DNA of 64,000 nt from Cynocephalus volans (taxonomy: Eukaryota > Chordata > Mammalia > Dermoptera > Cynocephalidae). The translations under genes were made by a program, and so were the position numbers. The notes under the pieces were generated by a model that saw only the letters and a list, made by a program, of their open reading frames with translations, was not told where the DNA came from and did no database searches. The stretch covers positions 10,037,382 to 10,101,381 of the forward strand of contig NC_084474.1 of the NCBI RefSeq assembly GCF_027409185.1, read 5' to 3'. Positions 34,197-47,945 of this stretch are shown here, piece by piece. Every line of letters begins with the position of its first letter. The stretch's first letter is position 1.

Positions 34197-34605
34197 GTTT
34201 TAGTCTGTTTTGTGTTGCTATAACAGAAATACCTCAGACTGGGTAATTCATAAAGAACAGAGGTTTATTTGGCTTATGATTCTGGGACAGCTGCATCTGG
34301 CGTGGGCCTCAGGCTGCTTCTACTCATGGTGGAAGTGGCAGGCAGCTGGTGGGTAAAAGCAGATCACATGGTGAGAGGAAGCAAGAGAGAGAGAGAGGAG
34401 GTGCCAGGGTCCTATATACAACCAGCTCTCGTGGGAACTAATAGAGCGAGACCTCAATCATTACCCCTCCTCCCCCAGGGAGAGCATGAATCCATTCATG
34501 AGGGATCTGCCCCCATGACTCAATCAGTTTCCAACACTGCCACATTGGAGATCAAATTTCCACATCAGTTTTGGAGGGGACAACACATCCAAACTCCATC
34601 AGTTG
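34197..34605 (-). repeat. MaLR LTR (MST/MLT1 group)
   Basis: The plus strand starts tagtctgttttgtgttgct and passes through gggtaattcataaagaacag and ccagctctcgtgggaacta to ggaggggacaacacatccaaac. This is a reversed LTR of the MaLR group, close to full length. Confidence 0.75.
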
Positions 34606-34649
34606 CCCTACATTCTAAAAGGATTCTTATCTGCATGGTTCCTGTTCTG

Positions 34650-35106
34650 GGTTAAGCAGTATGCCTGCACTCCCTCAAATTCAAATCTTGAAGTCCTAAC
34701 CCTTAGCACCTCAGAATGTGATGTTACATGGAAGCAGAGTTGTTGTAGATGTAGTTAGTTAATTTAAGATGAAGTAATATTAGAGTAGGGCAGGCCCTTA
34801 ATCCAATATAACTAGTGTCCTTACAAAAAGAAGAAATTTGAACACAGACATGCACACAGGGAAAATGAAATTAAGATAAAGGCAGAGACCTACAAGCCAA
34901 GGAAAACCAAAGATTGCCAGGAATCCAGCAAAAGATGGGGAGAGGCCTGGAGCAGATTTTTCCTCACAGCCCTCAGAAGGAACCAACCTGCTGACACCTT
35001 GATCTCAGACTTCCAGCCTCCAGGCCTGTGAGACAATTCATTTCTGTTGTTTAAGCCACCCAGTCTGTAGTACTTTGTTATGGCAGCCCTAGTAAGCTAA
35101 TACAGT
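34650..35106 (+). repeat. MLT1-like MaLR LTR
   Basis: This is the same LTR type as at 28880, nearly full length. It includes cttagcacctcagaatgtga, the ggcccttaatccaatataac block and the terminal gtttaagccacccagtctg followed by agctaatacag. It lies directly after an opposite-strand MaLR LTR. Confidence 0.75.
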
Positions 35107-35109
35107 TCC

Positions 35110-38100
35110 CATCAGAGGCTATCCGGACAGGTTCTTTTACAGTTTCATTCCTTTAAATAAAAAGTCCTGCTGAAGAGTCAAAGTTATAAATCTTGCTTAA
35201 GAAAATCTAACTCTTAAAGCCACCATAGAAATCTAATCAGAAGTGTAAATGACCTAAGAACTTATAACTTGCAAAACTGATCCAGAGAGAAAGTGCCCTT
35301 TAAAAGGTAGTATTTTATTTTATGGAAATAAACTAAGAAGTTACTTTGAGTCTGAAATTCACTAATAATAATTTATTGAAAAGTACAAGTACATTAGTAT
35401 TAAGTGCTTACTGTCATATTTGAATTTTGGTCAGTCCTGTTAAGTGATCATTTGTTCCCAAGGCCCACTCAGTTTTGCCACCAGTTTCCCACCCTGGAAG
35501 TAGTATGTGGTCGATTGTATTGTTTTGTGTATAAAATTCAATGGCTCTCTCTAGTGGGCCTTTCTCTACGGTCCTCTCTTGGGTGTAGTTTTCCTCTCTC
35601 CTGGTGCCACAGGCTTTGCTCTATAACTCTCCCTGGACAATGGCACCTGAGCAGAACTAACACAAGTCATAGCTAAGAGAAGTTTGAATGCCAGTCCCAG
35701 CATCGCTCACTTCCTTCCGCAGCAGGAAAAATATATTCTAGATAGGAGTGCTGACTTTAAAAACAGTGCAATAGAGACACAGCTGAGCCCCAAAGAGCAT
35801 AAACCTTCATGTCCCAGTACCCAATCAATTGCCAGGTCTCAGTGAACTACATGATCTTCCCTAAGTATAGGCTCTGGCTTGTCTCTTGTCAACTGGTCTT
35901 CATCAGAACCCTTTCTGCAGACCTCAGAAAACTATTCCCCAATCTCTTTCCCTCCGTGTTCTGGGTAGACTCTACCAATGACAGGCACTCATGGGAGATT
36001 TGGAAGGAGAAGCCATATTACCCTCCAGCACAGGTGTCAGCAGATGCATGGACAGGGCTGAGTTTCAGGCTCCTCCAAAGACTACTGAGATGTGCTGTGG
36101 CTTCCTGGGGCGCTCCTGTGAGTCCAGTAGCTTCCAGCAGCTGTTTCTTTGACCTCCGTTCCCCTTGCTGTTTCAACAGTTGTGAAAATCCCTGAGTTCT
36201 TGTGTTAAACCCATCCTACTTGGAATACCTGGAGTAAGAGTATGCAAATAGCTTGGTAATATATGTGAAGAGCTCATTAAGAGATTGATTATAATTACAG
36301 AGTAAGTTCTTATATCTCATCCCATTGTTCATTATACATCCTCCTTCTCCCATACATACACCCTCTCCACAGTCAGATAAATTAGGTACAATCTCAAATT
36401 GAAATAATGAAATGTTCTGAGTGTAATTATGGCTCTGGTTTTCGCCACAACGATCAGAATCAAATGAAAAGAGCAAATAAAATCTACTGAACTCCACTAC
36501 TTACAAAAGAGCACACCATGGAAATTTGCAGATCACTGTTGTTAGTGTGATGATATCATGATTAAGGGACTATGATCAAGGAATATCATTCCTAGACATT
36601 CCAAAGTCACTTAATAAAGGTAAACCCCTCAACAACGTGAGATTTCAAGACTGACACTATTTTGCAGCCCCATAAACAAAATGTCATTCAGGGTTAGAAA
36701 GTAAAGATTAGAAATCCTTGACTGAAGCTCAAACATCTATATGGGATGGGTCTCAAGATCAATAATCTCCAAAGTGATAATGACCACTCTGGAATACAGT
36801 TTCTCTCAAACATTCTATTACCCTGTTTAATCTACATCTTCACTGTATTGAATTTAATCACTAGAAATACACATTATCTCTATGCACATTTTTCATAAAA
36901 CCAAGGGTCTTTCAAAAATGCAAACCCTTCACAAGACCTATTGCATCCACACTCAGTAATTAAAAAAAAGAAAAAAACCCACAAAGTTGCATACCCTGCA
37001 CAATCAGAAATGTCCTCTCTAGCTAGCAGGCTTACTTTCACAGTCCATCATTTAACACAGGTCATTAAAACTCATGTCTTAGTATAGAAATGACAAATTA
37101 GCAGCGAACACTAATTTCACAAATCATAAGGGCTTGTCATAGCCAAAAAGATCCTTTGTTCTCAGAAAGTCTGTCTTCATTGTCTCCGTCCACCTCTGAG
37201 TGCTCAAGCTCTGGTATAGGAGCACCTGAGAGCCACCCAGGAAATCTGCTCAGCTTACCTCTGTTTCCATTTGTGGATCTTTATTTTTCTCATTCCCCTT
37301 TAGATGATCTGGATTGATTTCTGGCTTCAGCCAATATTCCTTATCATCGCTGGTGTTGTGTCATATTTATTCATTTAAAGCATATTTGTCATTTACCCTC
37401 TGGTTTCTCTTCAGATCATACAAATCTTTCACCTTTTTAAAGTATATCTGCTGGGCATTAGCTACCTATCTTTCAGTGTGTGTAAGGCATGGGCACTTCT
37501 GCAGCCTCTTCCCACCTATGTGGCCTGGCCAAGGCTCAGGGAAGCCTCTGGCCTCTACAAAAGATTATAGGACCTTCCAACTCCCCAATCTAGCCTTGCC
37601 CACCCATCATGCACCCTAGATTCCTGAATCATCTAGAGCTAACTTTATGTGTTCCAACACAAAGAAACTACTTTCAAATATAAAGTATGCATCAGGCACA
37701 GAGGCTCCCACAGTGAGAGTCCCCAGCTAATGGAATGGAAGAGACAGAACAAGTACACAGGCAAAAACACTCTGTCTTGGTGCACTTAGAGATATGTGCC
37801 AATTCAGAATGCTACTGGACACCTAGAAGTGGCACCTAGTGCAGCCTTGGGTGTTGGATGCTTTTAATCACCATAGCACATATCAAAGATAAAATTATTG
37901 CCACCGATATGTAAGCCAAATTGGACTGAAATATCGCTGATGGATTCTGCCTGTGTCTGCAAATTCATAAAGTAAATCTATGAAGAGTTTGCTGTGATGG
38001 AAGGGTGCATGCTTACATTGCTGGGGCCCGCCTTCTCCAGCCCAGTGCGAGGACTCTCCCTGCCACACACATTTACTCACTGAGAATGAAATAGACTCAG

Positions 38101-38375
38101 TGATGTCCCACAGTCCTAGGTCACCACAACTTTTTTATGATATTTGAAGTGTAATCTTCTTAGAAATAATGCCTCACATCTTATGTATTTATGTTCAGAT
38201 CCAGATTGGACCAGTGACTTTGATGAGGGGCGTTGTGGCCTGGGGGCAGGGCGGGGAGCACGCTGGCATGGCTGGGGCTCAGTGCTGCAGGGCAGTGGGA
38301 TCGCACACCCCAGTGTAGGACTAGAGGTGCTCCCATCCAAAGGGGGCAGTGGTATTTTAAGGGGTTTACAGATCA
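35110..38375. other. PXDNL intron sequence, no gene seen
   Basis: I found no exon that fits the PXDNL phase here and no named repeat. Open frames (such as 35809-36195) have no signal or domain and no splice context. Confidence 0.5.
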
Positions 38376-38379
38376 CAAA

Positions 38380-38520
38380 AGACTTCGCCTGTTTTAATCC
38401 TCATGATAACCCTGAATGTCAGATGAGGACACTTGCTCTGTAGGACTGAATAAATTGCAGGGTCACACCACTAGTGAGGGAAGAACTTCCTGAGCACAGA
38501 CCCTGGGCTTGTCCTGCGAC
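38380..38520 (-). repeat. MIR fragment, reversed
   Basis: The order ttaatcctcatgataaccct, then agatgaggacac, then aaattgcagggtcacaccac is the reversed MIR core. It lies 720 bp downstream of the exon at 39240. Confidence 0.65.
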
Positions 38521-39239
38521 TGTGCTTTCTGCTTTCAAAGCCTTTGATGACATGAAGAAAAGCATATGCTTCATAGTGACATGAATGTCTAAGAAGCAGG
38601 TAGCCTGGCACCGTGGCTTGAAAGAAATCATTTCCATTTCTGAATAAAAACATCTACATTGCCATTTCTAATACAAGCCAAAACCCTCTTATTGAGTCAT
38701 TCACAAATTTTAGAAATAATTGAATAAGGCAGGAGCCAGAACAACGAGCAAAATGTAGAGGAATGTGAGAATTTTTAACAGTAACTTTTTCAGAAAAAAA
38801 AAAAGCCAAGAAAAGCAGTAATCTCAAAGAAGCTTTTTTGACTCCACTCCAAGAAAAATTGATGAGAAAAGTATATGCTGTGCCTGTTGAAATTTATCCA
38901 CATCTGTAGAGATGAAGAGAGCGCCCAAACTCACAGTGATTCAGAAATGCACTGGCGAAAAGCTCAGAACCACTAAGCAGATCCCTGGTCCCCGAACTTG
39001 GGGTTTGGGGGGCATTGGTATTTGGTAGAAAGGATGGGTTGTCTGCCTCTTTGTGATGTGAGTTTCCTCCAAGCCCTCCTTCCCCCAATTCAACTCTTAA
39101 TGTAATGAAACTCTCTGTATATGTGGTTATTGTTCTGGTATTGTGCTATAACTTTGGAGAATTATTCGACAGATTTTTTTTTAATTTAGTTTTTCAAATC
39201 TATAACAATAAGAATATGTTACCTGGGGAGAAAACAAAC

Positions 39240-39369
39240 CTGCTCTCTGAGCCCTGAGATGGTTTTCTGAATTTCCAATGCAAAATTGCTGAAATCCTGG
39301 GCAAAATTTGTTTCTGCCAGAAGCGTCAGATTTCTAGAATCTTCATCTGCATCCAAGTTATCTTGTTGC
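39240..39369 (-). CDS. PXDNL: PXDNL exon (coiled-coil segment)
   Basis: The minus strand has an acceptor (ctatataaacag), one base completing an AGG codon, exactly 43 codons and a gtttgt donor. The peptide begins QQDNLDADEDSRNLTLLAE and ends EIQKTISGLREQ. A hydrophobic heptad pattern from NFAQDF onward continues into the next exon and probably makes the coiled coil that assembles the protein into a trimer, as known for peroxidasin. N-L-T is a possible N-glycosylation site. The phase matches both neighbours. The acceptor's pyrimidine tract is poor. Confidence 0.92.
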
Positions 39370-40924
39370 CTGTTTATATAGAAGGGAAAAAAATGCTGAA
39401 AAATGAAAGTTTTGTCTGTGTGGGTAAGGATTTTTAAAAATCAACAAATATTTCCTAGGCATTGGGAACATACAAGGCATCGTGGTTGGTGCGCTGTGTG
39501 ATCATAAAAAGAAAAAGGTATGACTGGAATTAGATATTAAAATTATAGATAAAATAGATATGAAAGGATAATCCAGAGTGTTACATCTGCTTCACATAAA
39601 ATGATAAGGAAGTATTTATTATGAAATAAATGAAATGTCATGTTGCATTACATATACACTTGACATATTATTTAGATCTCAAAGTATGTCTTCTGCTAAT
39701 AAATTGTTCATTTCACTTTAAACAGTGAAAGAGCAATGACAAATTAAATATTACATATCATGCAGCAACCAGGTGGGAACGTTGCTTGCTCTATTATAAA
39801 TTCACAGCAAGAACTAAATTAAGATACGGATATTATGTCTGACATGAATCTAATCTTAAACCTGATGCAAAATAGCTCAGTCCTGTTGAAAATAAAAAAA
39901 TTAAAAAGTCTAAGGTTGAATTTAAGATATGCTTCTTAGAGCTTAAGTGAAGTTCTCAGAAAACCAGAGGCAGTAACTAGTTTGGGAACTAGAAATGAAA
40001 GTTCTATCCATTTACAATTGTGATGTATTGTTAAAAACATCTTTATGGAGCTTTGATTTAGTTGATATGATATCTGTCTCGAGTTTTCAGATATTTTTCC
40101 AAATTTTGTTGAAAGTTGTTGCTTGTGAAGAAGCCTCTGTAACTTTCAAAATTGTTCTTCTTTGTTCTATTTGAAATATGTCTTCTCTTGTTTAATAAAA
40201 AAATGTCTTCCAGAAACAGTACGTCCCATGATCTTGTAAAACAATTTCTAAATCACAGACATGTTACAGAGCTTACGTCCATCAAGAAATTTCAGAAAGG
40301 ATTACATGGAAAAAGAACCGAAGTTACCAACAGCAGTAGTTTACTCACTAGATCACTCTATGTTCCCTGCGACACTGTGAATTAGACACACTATAAATCA
40401 ATAGTGGCCACATGCCAGTTTTTACTATAGTGCTGTGTTAAAATCAATTCAGGTATACAAGTGTTGATAGGGATAATATTAATACAAATGATAAAACACT
40501 TTCATTTTCATAGTGTTCTCTCCTGGAAATCCTCAGTGACTAATCAAAGAAGATTTAATCACAAAGAAGCCTGGGTGAGTGTATGAAGATATAACCAAGA
40601 GTCAAAATACCAAATGTGGGAACATGGTGGGTGGCTGATGTTGGCCAGACCAGATGCCGTATGGTAAAGCAGTATTCGCTATTTAACAAGTACGTTCTGG
40701 GTGCGTGCTGTGCATTAGGCATTAAGCTAAGCTAAGCAGATGCAGGACATGAGGGCATGGGCACATCCATTAGGTTTCTCACACTCTCCCAGAAAACACT
40801 GGTTGCTAAACAAGCAGGAAATATAACATTTATATTAGGAAGATAAATAATAACTACAACCAATAAATTAGTAATAATATTAGGAATACAAATAATAAGT
40901 ACAATATATTGTACCTATAGTGAA

Positions 40925-41735
40925 CAAGACTACATTTTTAAGCTTCATGGAGGTATAATTGATATACAAAAAATTGCACATATTTAACGTACATTTTGAA
41001 GAGTTTGGACATACATATGCACCTTTGATACTGCAATCAAGGTACTAAACATATTCACCACCTCCAAAAATGTCCTCATGTTTTTTCATTTGTTTTTGTT
41101 TTTGTGATAAGAAGAGTTAACAGGAGGTCTATCCTCTTAACACATTTTAAAGTGTACAATGCCACATTGGTAACTACAGGCACTATGTTGCACAGCAGAG
41201 TTCCAGAACTTATTCATCGTGCGTGACTGACATTTCACACTCACTGAACAACAGCTCCCCACTTCCTCCTCCCCCAGCCCCTGGCAACCACCACTCCATT
41301 CTCTGCTTCTATGAGTTTGACTATTTTAGATAATTTGTGAAAGTGGAATCATGCCGTGTTTGTCCTTCTGTGACTGGCCTATGTCACTTAGCATAATGTC
41401 CTCTAGAACTGCAATGAGATATCACTTCACACCTGGGAAGATGGCTATTGCCAGAAAGACAAAAGAAACAAGTGTTGGTGAGGATTACACACTGTTGGTG
41501 GGAATGCAAAACCGTGCAGCCACCATGGAAAACATGCACGGAGGCTTCTCAAAAAATTAAAAATAGAGCTACCATGTGATCCAGCAATCTTACTTCTGGG
41601 AATATGTCCAAAAGGATTGAAATCAGGATCTCAAAGAGATATGTGTACCCCCATGTTCACTGCAACATGATTCACAATAGCCAAGATATGGAAACAATCT
41701 AAATGTCTATCAAGCGAATGGAAAGCAATACCGTA
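40925..41735 (-). mobile_element. L1 3' end with inverted 5' part (twin-priming pattern)
   Basis: 40925-41402 is reversed L1 3' UTR, with the ccctggcaaccaccactcca block and agcataatgtcctc at its end. 41404-41735 is the last part of ORF2 in plus orientation, with ctgttggtgggaatgcaaaa and ccagcaatcttacttctggg. The two pieces are adjacent in a normal L1 but head in opposite directions here. That is the result of twin priming during one minus-strand insertion. Two independent fragments remain possible. Confidence 0.65.
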
Positions 41736-41739
41736 TTAT

Positions 41740-44658
41740 ACACTTTAGAATGTGAAAAGAGGGTATAAGCCTATATTAAGTGTTCTTATCACAATAAAAT
41801 AAAACTAATAAAATCAACCAATGAATCAAAAATATATTTTTATCCATAAAAAGTACTATATGCTATTTTATAAGATTTGCAGAATTCAGTAAAGTATAAG
41901 AAAAAAAATCACCTCTACTCAATAAAATAATGGGAGGGGGTCACCTATATGAACAGAATAAACTTTTAACATAACTATTTATATTTTTAGTTTACTATTT
42001 ATTTAAAAATAGTTTTTCCATAATAAAGGTAGCACATTATTTTAGAAAAAAAATGTAAGTGTGTAAGTGTAGAAGAAAAAGTGACCTAAATTCATAAGAA
42101 ACATTGTTTTATCTTACAAATTACATTCTATCATTTGATTCCTGATTGGGGGGAAAAATACATTTAGAAAATTCTGAAAAGTGTACAGTATGAAGAATAA
42201 GATTGCTGATATTGTCAACATAAATAAATAAAGAAGAAGACAATGACTTCGCCTGGGGTGGAGGTAGGTATGAGTCAAGGAAGCCAAATAAAGAGGGTCC
42301 CAGTTCTTTATCCACTTCAGGCTCCATGTAATCAGCACCTGCTCTGAGCCAGGCAAGGGTCTAAGTGCTGGAGAGCATGAAGTGTCTCAGTGCTATGCGA
42401 CACTTTAGCCCTGAGTTCTAGACAAGAGTACTGCAACTTATAAAGTTGTTAACATGCCCACAGTATCAGTTATGAAATTGCTCAGCTAGGATGCAGGTCA
42501 GAATTTAAAAAAAAGAAAAAAAATGCTTGCTTTTAACTACTCCACAGACTGTTTCCCATCCACAGGGAGCTGTGGATCATGTAAGCATGATCCGATTTGT
42601 GTTTTAGACAGTGTGGAGGGAGAAAAGAGAGGGGAGGAGACCGACTGGGGAGGTTATTGCAACAAATTAAAGAAAAAAAACAGTCTGCGTATTGCTATAT
42701 TTCGAGTTCTTATCGAAAATATGAAACTCAGCATATTGTTTGTAAGAACATATAATAATATTAATTAAGTTGAACCGATTTTAATTCTTGAATAGTGTAG
42801 TGAAAGGAAGGCTTAATGTGTGACTAAAATGGAATTTAAAAAGTGGGGATAGAGAAGAGAGGGTAAATGTAAGAAAGATGAACACGCAGAGAAAACAAAG
42901 AGGGAAACTACAGCCAAAGTGATCTGTGTGTGTTGGCTGAGGAGATCTGACCCTCTGTGGTCTAAACAACTAGGGTACATTCGAGCACCACAGAACAATC
43001 TGCAGCATTACTAAAGTGTGCACAGTTATGAGTTTCAAGACAAAACAAATTCATACTACCTTTTTGTTGTCAGATTATGATAAACGGAACTCACAGTAGT
43101 AGAGTTTATGTTTGAGTAAAAGTTTGATACAATTGGCAGGAGGCTGAAAATGAAATCAACAAATCTTTAGCCGAGGCAACATGTAAGCAGAGCTTCAATG
43201 AGGTCCCCAGAGTCTTCGGAGTTTAGACAATAATATAAATAAATTTTTATCTCAAAACAAGCAAAATGAGTGTTTGTGGTAGAACCTGGATGCTGCTAAA
43301 GCGGAGGCAGAAGGCAGATGATGAACGTCCTGACCCATGCCCCATGCTGGAAGCCACAGAAACAGCCAGATTCCCGCCAGCATCTTACAAGACAAGGGAA
43401 GTCACCCTTCAACATGTGGCCCAGCACCCATTTCTGAAGACGCACCAGTGAAATGCTTCACCTGTTAGTGTCAATTAAAAAGACAAATGACGTGCCAAAT
43501 TAAAGGGCCAAGTGAAGGTTTCCTGCCACTTGAATTATTTAAAGATGGGTCCGACTGGGGTTCCTACTCCTGGCTGACATTCCCAATACTCTGTAGACAG
43601 TGGCTCCAGAAACACATGGAACACACTGCATTTCCTCAGCCAAGAACTTAAGACTCTGCACTCTGCCTCAGCCTTCTCTGACTGAGGAGTCCTCATCCCT
43701 AACCATTGAGCACCCCAGCTCACAGAGACACACAAGCCTGACCACTACCCCAAGACAGCTCACTTTCCTTTGCTCTGTGATTTTGCTCCTGTTGTTCTTG
43801 CAGACTGGTACTCCCTTAAACTCTATTGAAACTTTAGCCTTTCCCTCAGGACACCTCCTCTACACAGCCTGTCTAAGGACCCGTGAGGATCAATCGCCTC
43901 TTGCTCTGCACCACTCACCACTCTGAGTGGATTTCAGAACAGCACTTATATGAGAACTTCTGTTAAATGAGTTAACATTTATTTAGTGTTTAAAAGAATG
44001 TTTGGCATATAGAGAGCTACAACAGCATTTGCTATTATTCTGTGTTTTATGGAATGCTACTGGACACTCCAATACACAGGGTACTGTTTCATTTCAGAAG
44101 CTTCCAAATCAATCGTGAGGAGAAATTTTATGAAGAAATAACTTTATACCAAGCTGGTATATACGCTTCAAAAGAGAAGTCCAAAGACATTTCAAAGAAA
44201 TAACATTGGCATTTCACAGCTTTCTAAGAGTTCAAAAATATTCCATCTTCATCACAAATTAAGCCTTGCTTGCAATACACTATTCATGAATTAAAATCAA
44301 CTTTACTTGATAAATATTGTTACCTTTCTTACAAACATTATGCTCTTTCATATTTTCAAAAAGAATTTGAAAAATATCAACTCATAATGTGATTTAAGGA
44401 GTCAAAAATAGCATCTATGATGTACAATTTTCCACACATTGTTGAGAAAAATTTATTGAAAAGCATACCCTGCACAGACTATTCCAGAAGAAAATGAACC
44501 CCGTACATAGTAGAGAACTTACCTGTGTTGCTCCTTTTCGCGTAGTTTATCCTATATGTAAATAAGTCAAATGTGGTGTCTGTGAAAAACCCCAAACTGT
44601 AGATTTGCAGCAAATCTACAATAAGTGGCCTAAAGAAATAAGGTATTTCTATACATAC
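41740..44658. other. PXDNL intron sequence, no gene seen
   Basis: This is AT-rich at 41760-42240, with ordinary intron sequence after it. The open frame at 43600-43926 lacks any domain or splice context. Confidence 0.5.
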
Positions 44659-44773
44659 CTACTTATCAGATCACTCAAGTCCACGTCTTCCTTGTTGGGA
44701 TAGCTGTACCGAGCAGAGCGTTTCCTCCGAGATTGTGCTGGGAATGCTCTGAACTGTCCTCTGCTCCTACAGC
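44659..44773 (-). CDS. PXDNL: PXDNL exon (basic linker with furin-type site)
   Basis: The minus-strand acceptor (cttttccccccgcag) is strong and the donor is gtatgt. Two bases complete the glycine codon begun in the upstream exon, then come 37 codons, then two bases of the next codon. The peptide begins CRSRGQFRAF and contains RRKRSARYSYP. In peroxidasin this linker between the peroxidase domain and the trimer-forming region is cut by proprotein convertases. RRKR here is a full R-X-K/R-R site. The rest of the linker is acidic (NKEDVDLSD). Confidence 0.93.
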
Positions 44774-47185
44774 CTGCGGGGGGAAAAGGATTCACAGGAG
44801 TATCACGTGAGATGGATGGGATGCCACATTCTTGTCTAGTTATTTCATTAATGGTCAGACAGAGAGAACAAGAGAAAGAGAGAGAGAGAGATGCTTTGTC
44901 AAGTTTGATTTTGCTGGTGTTCACAGTCACAGGTATCTGCTCTTGCATGTCTCTGAATCCTCTGTTTTTCCCACAGCAGGTGGGATACAAAGCAGTTGCA
45001 AAAACTTCAGAGGAGCTCACAGGGCAAGTCGTGCTGAATCTGACCAAAGGCATTGATTGCACAGAGTATTTTGTTCACTAGAGGACTTGACACACTGAGC
45101 AGGAGCACTGCGGGTGGAATGCTTGAATCGTGGGGCTCCTCAAATTGTCTCATCCACACCTGCCAACTAGGGATGTGTTTTTAAAAATGTCCTCTATTGC
45201 ACAACCTTGTGCACAGAGTTTAAACTACCATACTATATACTATACACTTAAAAATGGTTAAGATGGCAAATTTGATTTTATGTATCTTTTATCACCATAA
45301 AAAAAAATGAGAACAACATTAAAAACTTTTTGCAAATAAATACAAAACTTTTATTAAAATGCCATCTAAAATCTCGTATGAAAACAGATGGCCTGGAAGC
45401 TAAGATATTTTGAGAAAGAAAAATAATGATTTAGGAAACTACTTTTTCAGATGGTAAAAGTATTAGATACAAAGCTCAAAAAAATCCTTAATATTGGTTG
45501 AAAAAAATAGACCAAAAAATTGGAGAACATGATAACAATCCCAGAGTATCTTACTACACAGTCAAATTTAAAACATTACATCAGGCAGCATAAATTGGAG
45601 GGTAGAAGGGATTACTCTACAGCTTTTTGTGTTGGACAATTAGCAAGTTATTTCTTAGGGCAGAGAAAGTAAAGACAACTTAAATCTTCACCTTAACATA
45701 TGTAAATTAAATTCAAGAGGACTGTGCCTTATGACAGATTATTAAGCAAACATGATGATGAAAATTTGGGATTTTTAAATATTGCAATAAACTGCAAATC
45801 CTGTGAAATTAAATAAATAAAGGTGAAATTCTATGTATTATACAATATGAACTCATTGATAATAGAGCACATAGAAAACAGGCAAATAAAAACATCTCAG
45901 CATGATAACAGAGATGTGCCTTGACTATTGGTCATGGTTACTGTCTGCTTTCTTTGATTTCTACTACTTTTTGTTTTGTTTCGTCTTAGTTAAAAATCTT
46001 TATTTATAGAGTCAAAACAACAGTTCACTGAAGAAAAATGAAAGCTTCTTATAAGATTTACAAGTTAATTATCACATTGTTGTTTACTGACATAAATGAA
46101 AAAATTCCTGGATATGTAAGTTAAATGGTGAGATTAAGCCATTTCAATGCCTGAGCCACTTTTGTGGAGTAAGCCCTGGCATGGGTGGGAGATTTGAGAC
46201 AATCAAGAAGCAACATGAAAATACTGAATCCCTGGGGACAGAGGACTATACAGGAAGGTGGCCGTGAACAGCTCCCTGGGCTGTGCAGTTTTGCCAGGGA
46301 ACTGGTGGGAAACGCACACTATTGAAAATGACTCTTGCTACTTTTATAACCGTGAAGTCGAGATATTCTAGATAAAGTTATAGATTATACTGAGATCCAC
46401 AGGTGTCTGTTTTTCGCAACTGTTTCACTGTTACCTCAACCTAGTACTTTTTCAAGAAGCAATAATCAATAATCCATAATTGTCTGCAAATCTTGGTAAG
46501 AAAAATAATAAAAGTAAAAAAGAATACAACTAAAAAAAGTAAGCCTCAATCATGTAATGAAACAGTTTTTCTATATCTGAATAGCATATTGTTTTTCTCA
46601 ATAAATATTTAAGGAGAACTTACTGAATTAAAGTATTAGACCAGGCACTGTAGGGAAAATGAGTAAGGCTTGATTCCTGATTCTGAAGAGTCTGCAAGTG
46701 TACTTCCCAGTACAACACAGCATTTCCAGTTAAGCCAAATATCTCCCCTTCCAATCCTCACATAAAAGAAAAAGTTGTAGAGAAAAGGAGCTGCAGATCA
46801 ATTCTCACCTTCTATGGTCTCTTACTTATTTTTTAGAAAGATGAAACTTTAGAATTGATTTATCTCAAAGCACCAACAGAATGTGCAAAGTCATATACAT
46901 AAAGCCCAAAAGCACAGAGTAACACACACAGTGTGGTAGGTATGCAAAGGTGCACACGTGAACAGAAGCCACCCATTAGACTGAAGTAACAATGCAGCTT
47001 TCTTTTAATGTGACAGGATGCTCCTGGTGTCTTCTTTTATAATTCACCTTGGTATTTATCCCTAGCTACTGCCAAAGAAGCACAGAATTCTTGATTGCTG
47101 AATGTTTGGCTTTTATGCAAACAATGCTTGAATTTCAACAATTTGTTAAATTGGTGGATACTTTGATTTTATACCTGTGCATACA
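44774..47185. other. PXDNL intron sequence, no gene seen
   Basis: A short GA run (44873-44890) lies 100 bp upstream of the exon on the gene's strand. An open frame on the minus strand runs through the exon into the intron and is explained by chance. L2-like wording appears near 46600-46690. Confidence 0.5.
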
Positions 47186-47189
47186 TATT

Positions 47190-47420
47190 GCCATGGGTCA
47201 AATGTGTCCCCCAAAAGTTCATGTACTGGAAACTTAATCCCCACTGTAACTGTGTTAAAGGGTAAGAAATCCTATTATGGTAACTGAAAGGTGGGCCTTT
47301 AAGAGGTGGTTAGATCATGAGAACTGTGTCCTCCCAAATGGATTAACCCAGCCTCATTTCTCCCTAATGCACTATGGCCAGTGATCCAGCTTCAACTCTG
47401 TTTGGTCTCACCCGAGTAAC
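47190..47420 (+). repeat. MaLR LTR, partial
   Basis: The start (atgggtcaaatgtgtccccc, then aaagttcatgtactggaaac) and the following aaaggtgggcctttaagagg block match the LTR at 51390-51540. The 3' half is missing or too diverged to see. Confidence 0.65.
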
Positions 47421-47739
47421 AAATGCCATAGGTGGCATGTCAATCTTTTCCAGGAAGGCTTTCCTGAACTAAGAGCAGGTCAGATGGAAACCTACCGCAT
47501 TCTCTCAGCACTCTCTGCAAATACTCTCCAGCACCCTCCATTGTCCCAGAGATGCAGAAAAGGGCTCTGTCCTGCCGACCAGTTTAGGTAGTCTAGCACA
47601 GCACCTGCTCATGGGACCACTCAATGAATAAATGAATGAAAGAATGAAATCAAAGAGGCCAAATAATTATTTTTAAATAATTAAACTGTCATTTCTGTAT
47701 TTAATAGTATGGTTTCAGATAACAGACTATCTGGGTTTA

Positions 47740-47945
47740 TATCCTGTCCCCTCACATTCAAAAAGTATATTTCTTTGAATAAGCTATTTCAACTCTTTTG
47801 GCCTAATTTTTCTCAACTGTAATATGAGGATGAGAATAGAACCTATCTCACAGAGTTGTCAAGAGGATTAAATTAATTAATATAAATAAAGCACTTAGCA
47901 AGAATGCCCAACACAGAGTAAAGTCAATAAATGTAGCTCTTATTG
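47740..47945 (+). repeat. MIR, near complete
   Basis: The MIR wording is followed in order: tctgggtttatatcctg, then ctcaactgtaatatgaggatg, then agaggattaaattaa, then aagtcaataaatgtagctc. Confidence 0.75.

Noticed and set aside
44649..45062. 137-codon minus-strand ORF as one protein
   Set aside because: Only 44659-44773 has splice sites and homology to PXDNL; the rest is intron that happens to be open.
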